Positions 24,685-32,839 of a stretch of 64,000 nt of DNA are shown here, piece by piece; within the stretch, counting starts at the first letter, position 1, and every line of letters begins with the position of its first letter. The position numbers and the translations under genes are program-made. The stretch covers positions 1,342,956 to 1,406,955 of the forward strand of contig CP070683.1 in NCBI GenBank assembly GCA_020352645.1, given 5' to 3'. The notes under the pieces were generated by a model that was not told where the DNA came from, searched no databases, and worked only from the letters and a program-made list of their open reading frames with translations. The DNA comes from Candidatus Bathyarchaeota archaeon. Its GTDB lineage: Archaea; Thermoproteota; Bathyarchaeia; Bathyarchaeales; SOJC01.

Positions 24685-25491
24685 ATGTCGCTCGACGTAA
24701 CCCTTAATATTTCACTCTTATCTTTTCCAACACAGTTGAGAATTATGTACGAGTTCATTTTGTATTCAGAGTCAGCCTCCGCATACACGAATAGCCTGGA
24801 GAAGATAACTGGTGCTTTGGATGACATTAAGAACAAATGGGGGATCAACTACAAAACTGTAGATGTAGGAGCCTTGTCCCCCTCGCAGATTGAGCGAGCA
24901 AAGGATGATATTCGAAGAATTGCCCCTCAAATTAGAGGCAAGATTGTAACTTCCAGAAACACCTTTCTGCCTTTATCAAGAAGCAAGAATCTAAACACGA
25001 AGAACACACCAATTCTAGTTCTTTATCAGAATCGGAATCCAGTCAACGTTTATCCCCATATGCTTGGCACTGCATACTTTGACATTGTGTCTGAACTCGC
25101 AAACATACTCAGGATCGGTCTCGAAGCACATATTGTGTCGAAAGGCATTCTCGAAGAGCCTATGCAGAAAATTCTTGCTGATAACCCTTCAATTTTAGGC
25201 GTGGGCGTGAGCTTCAAAGGCGTCAATGAAGATGTTGGTTTCGGTGTTGCCGACGTGCTCCTCCAAGACGAGAAAGGAAGAACAGTTGTTGTTGAAATAG
25301 AAACAAATGCGACTGAAATGGCTGTAGCACAAGTCCAAAGACTTGCTGCTGGCTTCGCCTCTCAGAATAATCTTCCTGTTGAAAACTTGAGAATGGTAAT
25401 CCTGTGCCAGAATTTTGACGCAAGAACAGCGAAGGCATGTCAGGGAACGAATGTCGAGCTTTATAAGCTAGTCGCTGAAAGGGTGTGCTGA
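24685..25491 (+). CDS. NucS/EndoMS-like PD-(D/E)xK nuclease-domain protein
   Basis: 268 residues. The C-terminal half resembles the NucS/EndoMS nuclease domain: GVADVLLQDEKGRTVVVEIETN, with Asp190 and Glu204 spaced by 13 residues as in NucS (D-x13-E-x-K). The Lys of E-x-K is Glu206 here, and Gln216 or Gln218 follows where NucS has Gln. The N-terminal half (about 21-140, YEFILYSES to a long helix region) is unlike the NucS dimerisation domain. NucS cuts mismatched or branched DNA; this protein may have altered or lost cleavage. Start is ATG 24685 (leaderless) or ATG 24745. Confidence 0.65.
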   Translation: MSLDVTLNISLLSFPTQLRIMYEFILYSESASAYTNSLEKITGALDDIKNKWGINYKTVDVGALSPSQIERAKDDIRRIAPQIRGKIVTSRNTFLPLSRSKNLNTKNTPILVLYQNRNPVNVYPHMLGTAYFDIVSELANILRIGLEAHIVSKGILEEPMQKILADNPSILGVGVSFKGVNEDVGFGVADVLLQDEKGRTVVVEIETNATEMAVAQVQRLAAGFASQNNLPVENLRMVILCQNFDARTAKACQGTNVELYKLVAERVC

Positions 25492-25530
25492 AATCATTGG
25501 AAGTAATGAATGTCGGAAGGAGAGATCACA

Positions 25531-25734
25531 ATGAAGATCAACTTGGAAAAGCAAAAGGCAGAATTAGAAGATATATCTGTCGTCATTCATCATCATGGAA
25601 ACTCCATCGACAAACATTCGCTTCAAGACTTAGTGGAAAGGGAGACAAACAGTGATACTCATGCGGATTGTCCATCCTATGCCGACGTACGGATGCTCAG
25701 AGCTCGGGCTATGATAAGCTGGAAGGATGAGTAG
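25531..25734 (+). CDS. Small conserved-looking protein, function unknown
   Basis: 67 residues from ATG 25531, with a good Shine-Dalgarno AAGGAGAG 8 nt upstream; an ATG at 25510 is the weaker alternative. The product is charged, with VVIHHHGNSIDKHSL and CPSYADVRMLRARAMISW. A His triplet plus a Cys could bind metal. The stop codon TAG directly abuts the ATG of the NIF3 gene, so the two are translationally coupled. I do not recognise a family. Confidence 0.6.
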   Translation: MKINLEKQKAELEDISVVIHHHGNSIDKHSLQDLVERETNSDTHADCPSYADVRMLRARAMISWKDE

Positions 25735-26559
25735 ATGCTTGACACAAACGAGATAATGAAAATCGCACTAGAACTTGTTGGATTTGAATCGCCACCTGCC
25801 GACAGCACCATAAACGTGAAAGGTACCAACATAAGGAAGATACTGTTTGGAATAGATGCTGATGTTCCAGAACTTATGTATGCGAAACAAAGTGGTTACG
25901 ACGCAGTAATCTCCCATCATCCGAAAGGTGGCTCAGCAATACTTGACTTCCATAAAGTCTTTAGACGACATATCCAGCAGATGGTGGACGCTGGAATTCC
26001 TCAAGATGAAGCCGAACAAGCCATAGACATGAAACTTTCAGCGCTAAAAGTTGAGTCCCATCTTCGGAATTATAATCATTCAGTAGATGTAGCCAGATTG
26101 CTAAGGATGCCCTATATGAACATACACACACCGCTAGACGAGCTAGGGAGAAGAATAATGGATCAGACGATTGAGCAGAACATCAAGGAAGATGCACATG
26201 TAGCAAACGTTGTTCAAACACTCAAGCAACTACCAGAGTTTGCCAACGCACAAACTGATGTGGAGATACGTCTGGGAGACGAAACCCATCTTGCAGGAAA
26301 GACTGTTGTATCTCACGGTGCTGGTACAAACGGCGGCTTCGAAGTGGCAAAGACATACTTCAAGTACGGGGTAAACACGCTAATCTACATTCACATAGGT
26401 CCCGAAGATCTTCGAAAACTAAAGACTTATGGGAAAGGGAACTTGGTGGTGACAGGTCATATTGCAAGCGACTCTGTAGGCATTAATCCTTTCATAAAAG
26501 AACTGGAAGACCGAGGCGTCTCTGTAACTCGAATCGGAATAGTTCATTCTGGAAGGTGA
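25735..26559 (+). CDS. NIF3/YbgI-like dinuclear metal-binding protein
   Basis: 274 residues. Motifs VISHHPKGG (metal His pair) and MNIHTPLDELG are typical of NIF3. A late His/Glu site is not obvious in the usual GE/H form; the C-terminus has GHIASDSVGINPF. NIF3 proteins form toroidal hexamers with a two-metal centre and remain biochemically unclear (GTP cyclohydrolase-like annotations exist). It follows the small His-rich protein with no gap. Confidence 0.8.
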   Translation: MLDTNEIMKIALELVGFESPPADSTINVKGTNIRKILFGIDADVPELMYAKQSGYDAVISHHPKGGSAILDFHKVFRRHIQQMVDAGIPQDEAEQAIDMKLSALKVESHLRNYNHSVDVARLLRMPYMNIHTPLDELGRRIMDQTIEQNIKEDAHVANVVQTLKQLPEFANAQTDVEIRLGDETHLAGKTVVSHGAGTNGGFEVAKTYFKYGVNTLIYIHIGPEDLRKLKTYGKGNLVVTGHIASDSVGINPFIKELEDRGVSVTRIGIVHSGR

Positions 26560-26560
26560 A

Positions 26561-27466
26561 ATTGAGACGAAGCTCGTCCACTTCTCTAACGCGAGAACGC
26601 AATCTTATGGAATTCTTGTGAAAGATGAGATAGTGTGCTTGCCTACTTTAGCAGAGGAGATGGGAAAAAAGCTTCCCTCAACCCTTGAAGCCCTAATATC
26701 CAATGGAATAGAGTTAGCTGAGATAGAAAAGCTAGTTGAGGACGCGGGAACAGACATACTTGAGATAGCATCTTTTCCTCTGAGGCGAGCCCGATTGAAG
26801 GCGCCAATATTAAAGCCCTCAAAGATTGTATGTTTAGGTCTAAACTATGAAGATCACGCTAAAGAGCGGGGGAAGGCAACACCGGATGAGCCGATATTCT
26901 TCATGAAACCCAGGACTACGATAATTGGGCAACATGATCAGATTGTCAAACCAAGTTTTGTGAGTCAACTGGACTATGAGGCTGAACTAGCCGTGGTTAT
27001 AGGCAAAAGAGCAAAGAATGTCTCAGCTAGCGGAGCAAGATCTTTCATCTTTGGCTACACGATTCTGAACGACGTTTCTGCGCGCGATATACAGTTCAAA
27101 GACAAACAATGGACAAGAGCGAAGAGTTTTGACACATTTGCCCCCATTGGTCCAAGCATTACAACGAAGAATCAAGTAAGAAATGTAAGTGACCTGAAGA
27201 TCCACACTTGGGTAAACAATGAATTGAGGCAGGACTCCACAACAGCGTTCATGGCATTCAACGTTTTCGAGGTTGTGCACCATATAAGCCACGTCATGAC
27301 CTTGGAGCCTTGTGACATCATCTCTACTGGTACACCTGCAGGCGTTGGTTTTGCTCTCAAGCCAAAACCTCAGTTCTTACAAGAAGGCGACGTTGTGGTT
27401 ATCGAAATTGAAGACTTGGGCACCTTGAGAAATACTGTGATCAATGAAGATCAGCTTGACAGCTGA
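26561..27466 (+). CDS. Fumarylacetoacetate hydrolase family protein, probable AUU start
   Basis: The core of the FAH fold is present: KIVCLGLNYEDHAKERGK, EPIFFMKPRTTIIG, the metal ligands in DYEAELAVVIG (two Glu), NDVSARDIQ with Asp, and DIISTGTPAGVG. Members hydrolyse or isomerise 2-hydroxy-diene acids, or decarboxylate oxaloacetate. The first standard start in this frame is GTG 26618, but the family's N-terminal strand (KLVHFSNARTQSYGIL) is encoded upstream in frame. No ATG, GTG or TTG exists there; ATT 26561, after GGAAGGTG (26551-26558), is the plausible start. A start at 26618 would lose the first beta strands. Confidence 0.85.
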   Translation: METKLVHFSNARTQSYGILVKDEIVCLPTLAEEMGKKLPSTLEALISNGIELAEIEKLVEDAGTDILEIASFPLRRARLKAPILKPSKIVCLGLNYEDHAKERGKATPDEPIFFMKPRTTIIGQHDQIVKPSFVSQLDYEAELAVVIGKRAKNVSASGARSFIFGYTILNDVSARDIQFKDKQWTRAKSFDTFAPIGPSITTKNQVRNVSDLKIHTWVNNELRQDSTTAFMAFNVFEVVHHISHVMTLEPCDIISTGTPAGVGFALKPKPQFLQEGDVVVIEIEDLGTLRNTVINEDQLDS

Positions 27467-27511
27467 GCCTATGGATAAGCTTAAGGCTTTAGCTGATATT
27501 ACTCAACATAA

Positions 27512-28156
27512 ATGCATGGTGGCACGTCCTTGGCGTTTCAGGTGACAGATAATGAGGGCCGATTTCTGGTCAGGTTAGCCAGAGCCGCGGTAGATAGATA
27601 CTTAAGAGTTCAGAAGACTATTCAGATTCCAGAAGACACCCCTGCTAAACTTCTAAAACGCTTTGGAGTCTTCGTCACCATAAGCAAGCTTAGAAACACG
27701 GAGAAAGAGTTGAAGGGATGCATCGGTTATCCCTATCCAACAACCGAATTGACGCAAGGCGTAATCGAATGTGCGATAAGTGCTGCTACACAAGATCCCA
27801 GATTCCCTCCTCTATCCATGGATGAACTGGGCGAAACGGTTTTCGAAGTCAGTGTCCTCACGCCTCCTGAACAAATGAAAGCAAGGAATTCAAGAGATCT
27901 TCCATCACAGATTAGAGTCGGTGTGGATGGTCTGATTGTAGAAAGCGGTATGTACAAAGGTCTTCTCTTACCTCAAGTTCCTGTCGAATATGGCTGGGAC
28001 GAGGAAGAGTTTCTATCTCAATGTTGCCTGAAAGCAGGCTTAGCTCCTGACAACTGGCTGCTGAAGGCAACGAAGGTTTCCAGATTCCAAGCGATTGTGT
28101 TCTGCGAGAAGACTCCAGGAGGTGAGGTCGGAAGAAGAAGACTAAGCGGGAGCTAG
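27512..28156 (+). CDS. AMMECR1-domain protein
   Basis: 214 residues with the full AMMECR1 pattern: LVRLARAAVDRYL, GVFVTISK, the hallmark LKGCIGYPYPTTEL, SAATQDPRFPPLSMDEL, FEVSVLTPPEQ and LLLPQVPVEYGWDEEEFL, with Cys in LSQCCLKAGL. It is a cytoplasmic protein conserved in archaea and eukaryotes with no settled biochemical role; in many archaea it neighbours a MEMO1 homologue and radical SAM genes, none of which is seen here. Confidence 0.95.
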   Translation: MHGGTSLAFQVTDNEGRFLVRLARAAVDRYLRVQKTIQIPEDTPAKLLKRFGVFVTISKLRNTEKELKGCIGYPYPTTELTQGVIECAISAATQDPRFPPLSMDELGETVFEVSVLTPPEQMKARNSRDLPSQIRVGVDGLIVESGMYKGLLLPQVPVEYGWDEEEFLSQCCLKAGLAPDNWLLKATKVSRFQAIVFCEKTPGGEVGRRRLSGS

Positions 28157-28160
28157 TTTC

Positions 28161-29345
28161 TTGAGGATTCAATTTTCACCGAGTGGCGTCGGTCTGGGTC
28201 ATGCAGGGCGATGCATTCCAGTGGCAAAGCGTCTTCGCGAACAAGATTCAAAGAATGAGGTTCTATTCTCCACTTATCTGGATGCTGTTGCTTACATACG
28301 TCATAACCATTTTCCAGTAGTCGAGGTGCCGCCATTGGACTTTAAAGCCAAGCCGGATGGAAGCGTGGACTTCAGGCGAACCGCAATGGATCCTGGCCCT
28401 TTTGTTGCGCCTATTAGTTTTCTGAGACAAGTGTGTAAGGAGATCGAGACAATGGAGGCCTTTGAACCCGACATTGTTGTGTCAGATTCAAGAGCCTCGC
28501 CTTTGGTAGCAGCTCGATTGTTGAATATACCGACGATTTGTGTGCTTAATCAATTTCAGGTGATCATTCCTAGGAAGACCCACTACTTGCGGCTCGCGAA
28601 ACTCGCCGATGCAATTACCCTTGCCATTATTGGAAAGATCTGGACGACAGGAGCAAAGGTGATAATTCCTGATTTTCCGCAGCCCTACACGATTTCAATG
28701 GGAAATCTGCGGATTCCACGATCATTCGCAGAAAAGATTGAACTTGTGGGGCCAATTCTCCCTGTTCGCTCAGAAGCATTGCCAACTAGAAGAGAGCTGC
28801 GCAGAAAGCTTGGCCTGCGAGAAGAAGGAGTTGTGGTTTTCGCTCCAATCAGCGGACCCCTGAAAGAGAGAAGTTACTTATTGCAGATTCTTCAGAGAAT
28901 CCTCTCAAAGTTTCCAGAGAAATTCCAAATTGTAATGTCTCTTGGAGATCCAATGGCTTGCGAGTCGGAAGCTCATCATGGAACCTTTTCCATCTTCAAA
29001 TGGATTCAGAATCGCTTTGAATATCTCAAAGCATGTGACGCCATAGTGTCTCGAGCTGGTCATGGAACATTGTTGCAGGCAATATGTTATGGCAAGCCTT
29101 CGATCTTAATTCCCACTCCAAATCATACTGAGCAGTTTAATAATGCCAAGAAAGCTGTAAAACTTGGCGTTGCTTTGAAGATCGAGCAAGACAGACTCTG
29201 CAGAGAAACCCTTTTGCATGGAATGAGCCGAGTGATCAATGAAACTTCTTTTCTGGAGAGAACTCAGGAAGTGATGAGTGATGTTTCTTCATATGATGGG
29301 TTGGAGACAGTGACCAAGACAATAGTTGAAGTAGCAGGGGGATAG
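28161..29345 (+). CDS. MurG/GT28-like glycosyltransferase
   Basis: 394 residues with a GT-B fold: an N-terminal acceptor domain starting with GVGLGHAGRCIPVAKRL, and a C-terminal nucleotide-sugar domain with FAPISGP and VSRAGHGTLLQAICYGKPSILIPTPNHTEQFNNA. The Gly-rich GLGHAGR loop and the AGHGT/HTEQ motifs are typical of UDP-sugar transferases such as MurG and its archaeal relatives. Donor and acceptor are unknown; archaeal lipid or surface-glycan synthesis is likely. The start is TTG 28161, 4 nt after the AMMECR1 stop. Confidence 0.85.
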   Translation: MRIQFSPSGVGLGHAGRCIPVAKRLREQDSKNEVLFSTYLDAVAYIRHNHFPVVEVPPLDFKAKPDGSVDFRRTAMDPGPFVAPISFLRQVCKEIETMEAFEPDIVVSDSRASPLVAARLLNIPTICVLNQFQVIIPRKTHYLRLAKLADAITLAIIGKIWTTGAKVIIPDFPQPYTISMGNLRIPRSFAEKIELVGPILPVRSEALPTRRELRRKLGLREEGVVVFAPISGPLKERSYLLQILQRILSKFPEKFQIVMSLGDPMACESEAHHGTFSIFKWIQNRFEYLKACDAIVSRAGHGTLLQAICYGKPSILIPTPNHTEQFNNAKKAVKLGVALKIEQDRLCRETLLHGMSRVINETSFLERTQEVMSDVSSYDGLETVTKTIVEVAGG

Positions 29346-29346
29346 T

Positions 29347-30219
29347 ATGTATCTACCCAGAAAGATCCTAGAAGAGAAGCTTCAAGAGCTACTTGGAGAG
29401 GATATTGGACACGGAGATATAACAAGCAGTCTGACGATTTCTGAGAACCTAGTTGTAGAAGCAGAGATTGTTGCAAAGGAGAGATGCATAGTTGCTGGGC
29501 TTGAAGAAGCCACGATTCTGTGTGAAGATCTCAATCTAACGGTAACCGCTCATACGGACGATGGCTCCCAAGCTAACGCAGAAGCACGCTTATTACGAAT
29601 TGTTGGAGACCCAAGAACGATTCTTTCTGCAGAACGGACGCTGCTTAACTTGCTTTCCAGAATGAGCGGCATAGCCACAATCACAAATCACTTGGTGAGC
29701 AAAATAAGATCTGCTGGATATGAGACTAGAGTTGCTGCGACGAGAAAAGTGGCACCAGGATTGAGCTACTTTGACAAGAAGGCTGTCCTCTTAGGTGGTG
29801 GAGACACGCACAGGATTTGTCTTGACGATCTAATTCTGATCAAAGACAATCATGTGAAAATCACTGGAAGTATACATGAGGCAGTTAGGAGAGTTCGCGA
29901 GAATGCTTCTTTCTCGAAAAAGATTGAAATCGAGGTTAGATCTTTGGATGAGGCTCTGAAAGCAGCCGAGGCTAACGTTGACATAATAATGTTGGACAAT
30001 TTCTCACCAGGCAAGGTAAAAGAAGCCGTTGCAATCCTGAAGAATGAGAGAGTCGCAGAGAGGGTGCTGCTGGAAGCAAGCGGTGGAATAACTGAGAATA
30101 ACGTTGTTGAATATGCTGCATCTGGCGTGGACATCATAAGCCTAGGCAGAATTACTCAAAGCCCGAAAGCAATAGACATGAGTCTAGAAGTGGTGAAGGT
30201 CAACAAGACCAGGACATGA
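29347..30219 (+). CDS. nadC: Nicotinate-nucleotide pyrophosphorylase (carboxylating)
   Basis: 290 residues, the family's usual length. GHGDITSSL lies near the N-terminus, followed by RTLLNLLSRMSGIATIT, AATRKVAPGLSYFDKKAVLLGGGDTHR, LILIKDNHVKI, EIEVRSLDEAL, IMLDNFSPG and EASGGI. It makes nicotinate mononucleotide from quinolinate and PRPP, the committing step of de novo NAD synthesis. The start is ATG 29347, abutting the glycosyltransferase stop. nadA and nadB are not in the window; prs, which supplies PRPP, is at 46408-47295. Confidence 0.95.
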   Translation: MYLPRKILEEKLQELLGEDIGHGDITSSLTISENLVVEAEIVAKERCIVAGLEEATILCEDLNLTVTAHTDDGSQANAEARLLRIVGDPRTILSAERTLLNLLSRMSGIATITNHLVSKIRSAGYETRVAATRKVAPGLSYFDKKAVLLGGGDTHRICLDDLILIKDNHVKITGSIHEAVRRVRENASFSKKIEIEVRSLDEALKAAEANVDIIMLDNFSPGKVKEAVAILKNERVAERVLLEASGGITENNVVEYAASGVDIISLGRITQSPKAIDMSLEVVKVNKTRT

Positions 30220-30258
30220 GCCTATTGCTGCTCCAGATTTCAGAAGCATCCACAGTTT

Positions 30259-30972
30259 CTAAGGAAGGAGTAAGGTAATTGCCAAAACTATGATGTTCAG
30301 TGTTCCATGGGCAACAGCCGACACAATGTAGGAATGCCAACGATTGTATACGTAGCCAAACAGAAGACCTAACATGAAAGCAGATAGGCTATACACAAAC
30401 TGAGGATCGAAATGTAGGAGCCCGAATGTCAGAGAAGAGGTGAGCAGAGCTACCGCAGAAGGATATTTTGCGTTAATCGCTGTCTGTAAGAAACCTCTAA
30501 ATGTGAACTCCTCGCAGATTCCAGCCAGAAGCAAAGCAGAAACCACAATCAACAAACCCTGCTGAGAACTGCTCAGGCCCTCTATGATGGCACCTGCTTC
30601 TTCGATGGCTTCACTTGTGCCGAAGATCCCGACCAAAACACTTGTAATTGCCACATCAAAAATGAACAGAAGGCCTCCAATGAACATGCCATGGAAGAAG
30701 AGTTTTGGAGTCACTTCCAGTCCAATGTACTTCTTTATGTCGACTCTTTTATGAAGCATGTAGCCCAATGGAACAACCACCAGCAAAAGCTCACCAGAGA
30801 CTAAAGCAAAGGGGTAGCCAAGAAAGAGAAGCAGCCCAGCACCAACAACAAGGAAAAGTGCGAAGGTTGCAATGACGGCTAGAATGGCAGCGCTTGGAGA
30901 GATAACAGAGCTGTCATCTTCAAGATGAACAGTCTTCTTGATCGAGTTGTTGCTGTCGTTCAATCCTCTCAC
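30259..30972 (-). CDS. CPBP-family intramembrane glutamic protease (CAAX/Rce1-like)
   Basis: 237 residues from GTG 30972, whose GTGA overlaps the stop of the DUF4152 gene; TTG 31011 is a longer alternative. About seven hydrophobic segments are present. Active-site motifs are EEFTFRGFL (EExxxR), FGLLHFD and HGTLN. Family members cleave prenylated or other membrane-linked substrates. It is the last gene of the minus-strand TFE-beta, RlmE, DUF4152, CPBP series. Confidence 0.88.
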   Translation of the reverse strand: MRGLNDSNNSIKKTVHLEDDSSVISPSAAILAVIATFALFLVVGAGLLLFLGYPFALVSGELLLVVVPLGYMLHKRVDIKKYIGLEVTPKLFFHGMFIGGLLFIFDVAITSVLVGIFGTSEAIEEAGAIIEGLSSSQQGLLIVVSALLLAGICEEFTFRGFLQTAINAKYPSAVALLTSSLTFGLLHFDPQFVYSLSAFMLGLLFGYVYNRWHSYIVSAVAHGTLNIIVLAITLLLP

Positions 30973-31643
30973 TTTGGGATTATCCTCAAGGCCCAGAAGC
31001 CTCTTGCACAAGGATTCAACATTTCCTTTATTGAAACCATGCTTAGAAGCCCCTTATCGTCGTTAGCATAACCAGTGAGATCCTGCTCCGCAGCGATTAG
31101 AGAATGTAGCATAACCTTATTGTCGACAGTTTCTGCACGGCATTTAGAGGGTAAACCCAGAATTTGGGCTCTACCATCTTCAAGGCATCTTTCACAAGAA
31201 TATAATACTGCGTGAGCTCCAGTTGTCAGCTCCGCAATTCTTACAGGAACACTATTCTTCCCAAGAGCAACAACGTCTATTCCATATACTCGCTTGATGT
31301 TGGTTGACAGCTTTCTTATCTTCGGGAGGATCTTAAGTACACTGCTCCGTGCTTTCCCCCTTAAATGAACTGGCGAGATTTCTTCTACTAGAACTCCACC
31401 TAATGACATATCTAAGTGAATTACATCAGCTCTCACATCTTTCAGCAATTCGTTACACAATTCAAGCTCGCGAATTATCAAGAGATTCCCATTCTCAACT
31501 GAGGCGAAGGCTGGCTTGGCTCTGAAGGAGCTAGCTTCTCTATAGGGTGGCTCTACCACAACCGCAGCCGTAGCCACAATCTGCACAGGCTTGAAATGAG
31601 GATCCAGAAGTGCTGCACCTGAGTCTGCTGCCGCAACTTTCAA
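30969..31643 (-). CDS. DUF4152 archaeal protein (RNase H-like, possible 3'-5' exonuclease)
   Basis: 224 residues beginning MKVAAADSGAALLDPHFKPVQ, with VIHLDMSLGG, VVALGKNSVPVRIAEL and a C-terminal NPCARGF. The pattern matches archaeal DUF4152 (Pyrococcus PF2046-type), for which an RNase H-like fold and single-strand exonuclease activity have been proposed as I recall. Asp7 and Asp in IHLD are candidate metal ligands. The start is TTG 31643 with GAGGAG upstream. It lies 87 nt downstream of rlmE, with AAGCTT-TT-AAGCTT (31693-31706) in the gap. Confidence 0.72.
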   Translation of the reverse strand: MKVAAADSGAALLDPHFKPVQIVATAAVVVEPPYREASSFRAKPAFASVENGNLLIIRELELCNELLKDVRADVIHLDMSLGGVLVEEISPVHLRGKARSSVLKILPKIRKLSTNIKRVYGIDVVALGKNSVPVRIAELTTGAHAVLYSCERCLEDGRAQILGLPSKCRAETVDNKVMLHSLIAAEQDLTGYANDDKGLLSMVSIKEMLNPCARGFWALRIIPK

Positions 31644-31730
31644 GAGGCTTCAACTCCTCTTCAGATAGATGGTATAAGATTAATCTTTGGTGAAGCTTTT
31701 AAGCTTAGATGAGGTCCGCTAATTCTACTT

Positions 31731-32339
31731 TCAAACTTTCAAACCCATCCCGAGAACAAAGACCTCTGAACTCTTTGATCGACTTGCTCTAGGCTTTATG
31801 ATTTCAACTCTATCGAAATATCGCTTAACTTCTTCAACAAAACCTTGGAACATATCGCCTTGGAAAACCTTCACGAAGAAGTTCCCGTTCGTTCTAAGGA
31901 CCTTCAAAGCAATCTTTAGTGAATTTCTGGCCAAGTCTATCTGTCGTGCGTGATCAACTTCCCAAACACCTGAAACATTTGGTGAAACATCAGATACGAC
32001 AGCATCAGCCGACCCCGGTAGGATTTCTTCGATTGAATTGTGCGTTTCGTTCTCTCTGATATCGCCGACGACACTTACAATGTTCGTAAACGGAAGTGGC
32101 ACTATTTCTTTCAGATCAACTCCTACGACTAGACCTTCCTTTCCCACAAGTTTCCGAGACGCCTGCAGCCAACCACCTGGAGCTGCTCCTAAATCAACGA
32201 CAATCTGGCCCTTGTTCAGAAAGCGATATTTTGCGTTACATTGCAAAAGCTTGTAGGCAGCTCGAGAACGATATTTTTCTTCTTTGGCCTTTCTATAATA
32301 GAAATCGTGCTTTCTCTCGTTTAACCATGCTCTTGACAA
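31731..32339 (-). CDS. rlmE: 23S rRNA 2'-O-ribose U methyltransferase RlmE/FtsJ
   Basis: 202 residues: KEEKYRSRAAYKLLQ (first catalytic Lys nearby), the SAM-binding VVDLGAAPGGWLQ, DVSPNVSG with the catalytic Asp, FVKVFQG with Lys, and a terminal E in SEVFV, giving the K-D-K-E set of RrmJ enzymes. It methylates a conserved A-loop uridine of large-subunit rRNA. It follows the TFE-beta-like gene by 2 nt. Confidence 0.95.
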   Translation of the reverse strand: MSRAWLNERKHDFYYRKAKEEKYRSRAAYKLLQCNAKYRFLNKGQIVVDLGAAPGGWLQASRKLVGKEGLVVGVDLKEIVPLPFTNIVSVVGDIRENETHNSIEEILPGSADAVVSDVSPNVSGVWEVDHARQIDLARNSLKIALKVLRTNGNFFVKVFQGDMFQGFVEEVKRYFDRVEIIKPRASRSKSSEVFVLGMGLKV

Positions 32340-32341
32340 GT

Positions 32342-32719
32342 CTAACTGTCACCTTGAACACCAGCGCCAGCTTGCGCCAGACCAGCAAGCCATTCGGTTA
32401 GTTTCTCGCAGACATTCGGGGAAATAGCTCCATACGCGCCACATCTGATGCTTTCTGGACAACTGAGACATGGGCAGTCTATTATAGAATTGATTGAGGC
32501 TGGTCTTCTCATCGGGAACAGCCTGTAGGTCCATCGCCCCTCGAAAAGCTCACGCTCTCTTCGTATCAGCCCTTTGTTTTCCAGTTTTAATGCGATTCTC
32601 GACCCTTCTCTGCTGCTTGCATCCAATGAGCGCCATAGATCAGACTGAAGTACACCCTCCTCGCTGTGGTTAGCGATAAAGCTTAAAGCTCTGTGCTCCA
32701 AGTCGCTGCGTTTCGGCAT
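32342..32719 (-). CDS. RPC34/TFE-beta-like winged-helix Fe-S transcription factor
   Basis: 125 residues from ATG 32719. A winged-helix domain (about 6-70; EGVLQSDLWRSL, ALKLENKGLIRRE) is followed by a cysteine cluster, C84-x2-C87-x5-C93-x10-C104 (CLSCPESIRCG, PNVCEKLTEWL). The order and spacing match the 4Fe-4S module of RPC39/TFE-beta, the partner of TFE-alpha in opening archaeal promoters. A minus-strand TATA box, CTATTTAATA (32741-32750), lies 27 nt upstream, so the mRNA looks leaderless. It is divergent from the Kae1 gene. Confidence 0.75.
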   Translation of the reverse strand: MPKRSDLEHRALSFIANHSEEGVLQSDLWRSLDASSREGSRIALKLENKGLIRRERELFEGRWTYRLFPMRRPASINSIIDCPCLSCPESIRCGAYGAISPNVCEKLTEWLAGLAQAGAGVQGDS

Positions 32720-32839
32720 CTCAGGCTTTCCTCTGACACTATTAAATAGATGTTTCTGAAAATAAAAGGATGTATGTAAACAACGACTCCTCAATGTTAA
32801 GCAAATCTGCAAGTGTTTTTAATCTGGAGGAGGTCATAG

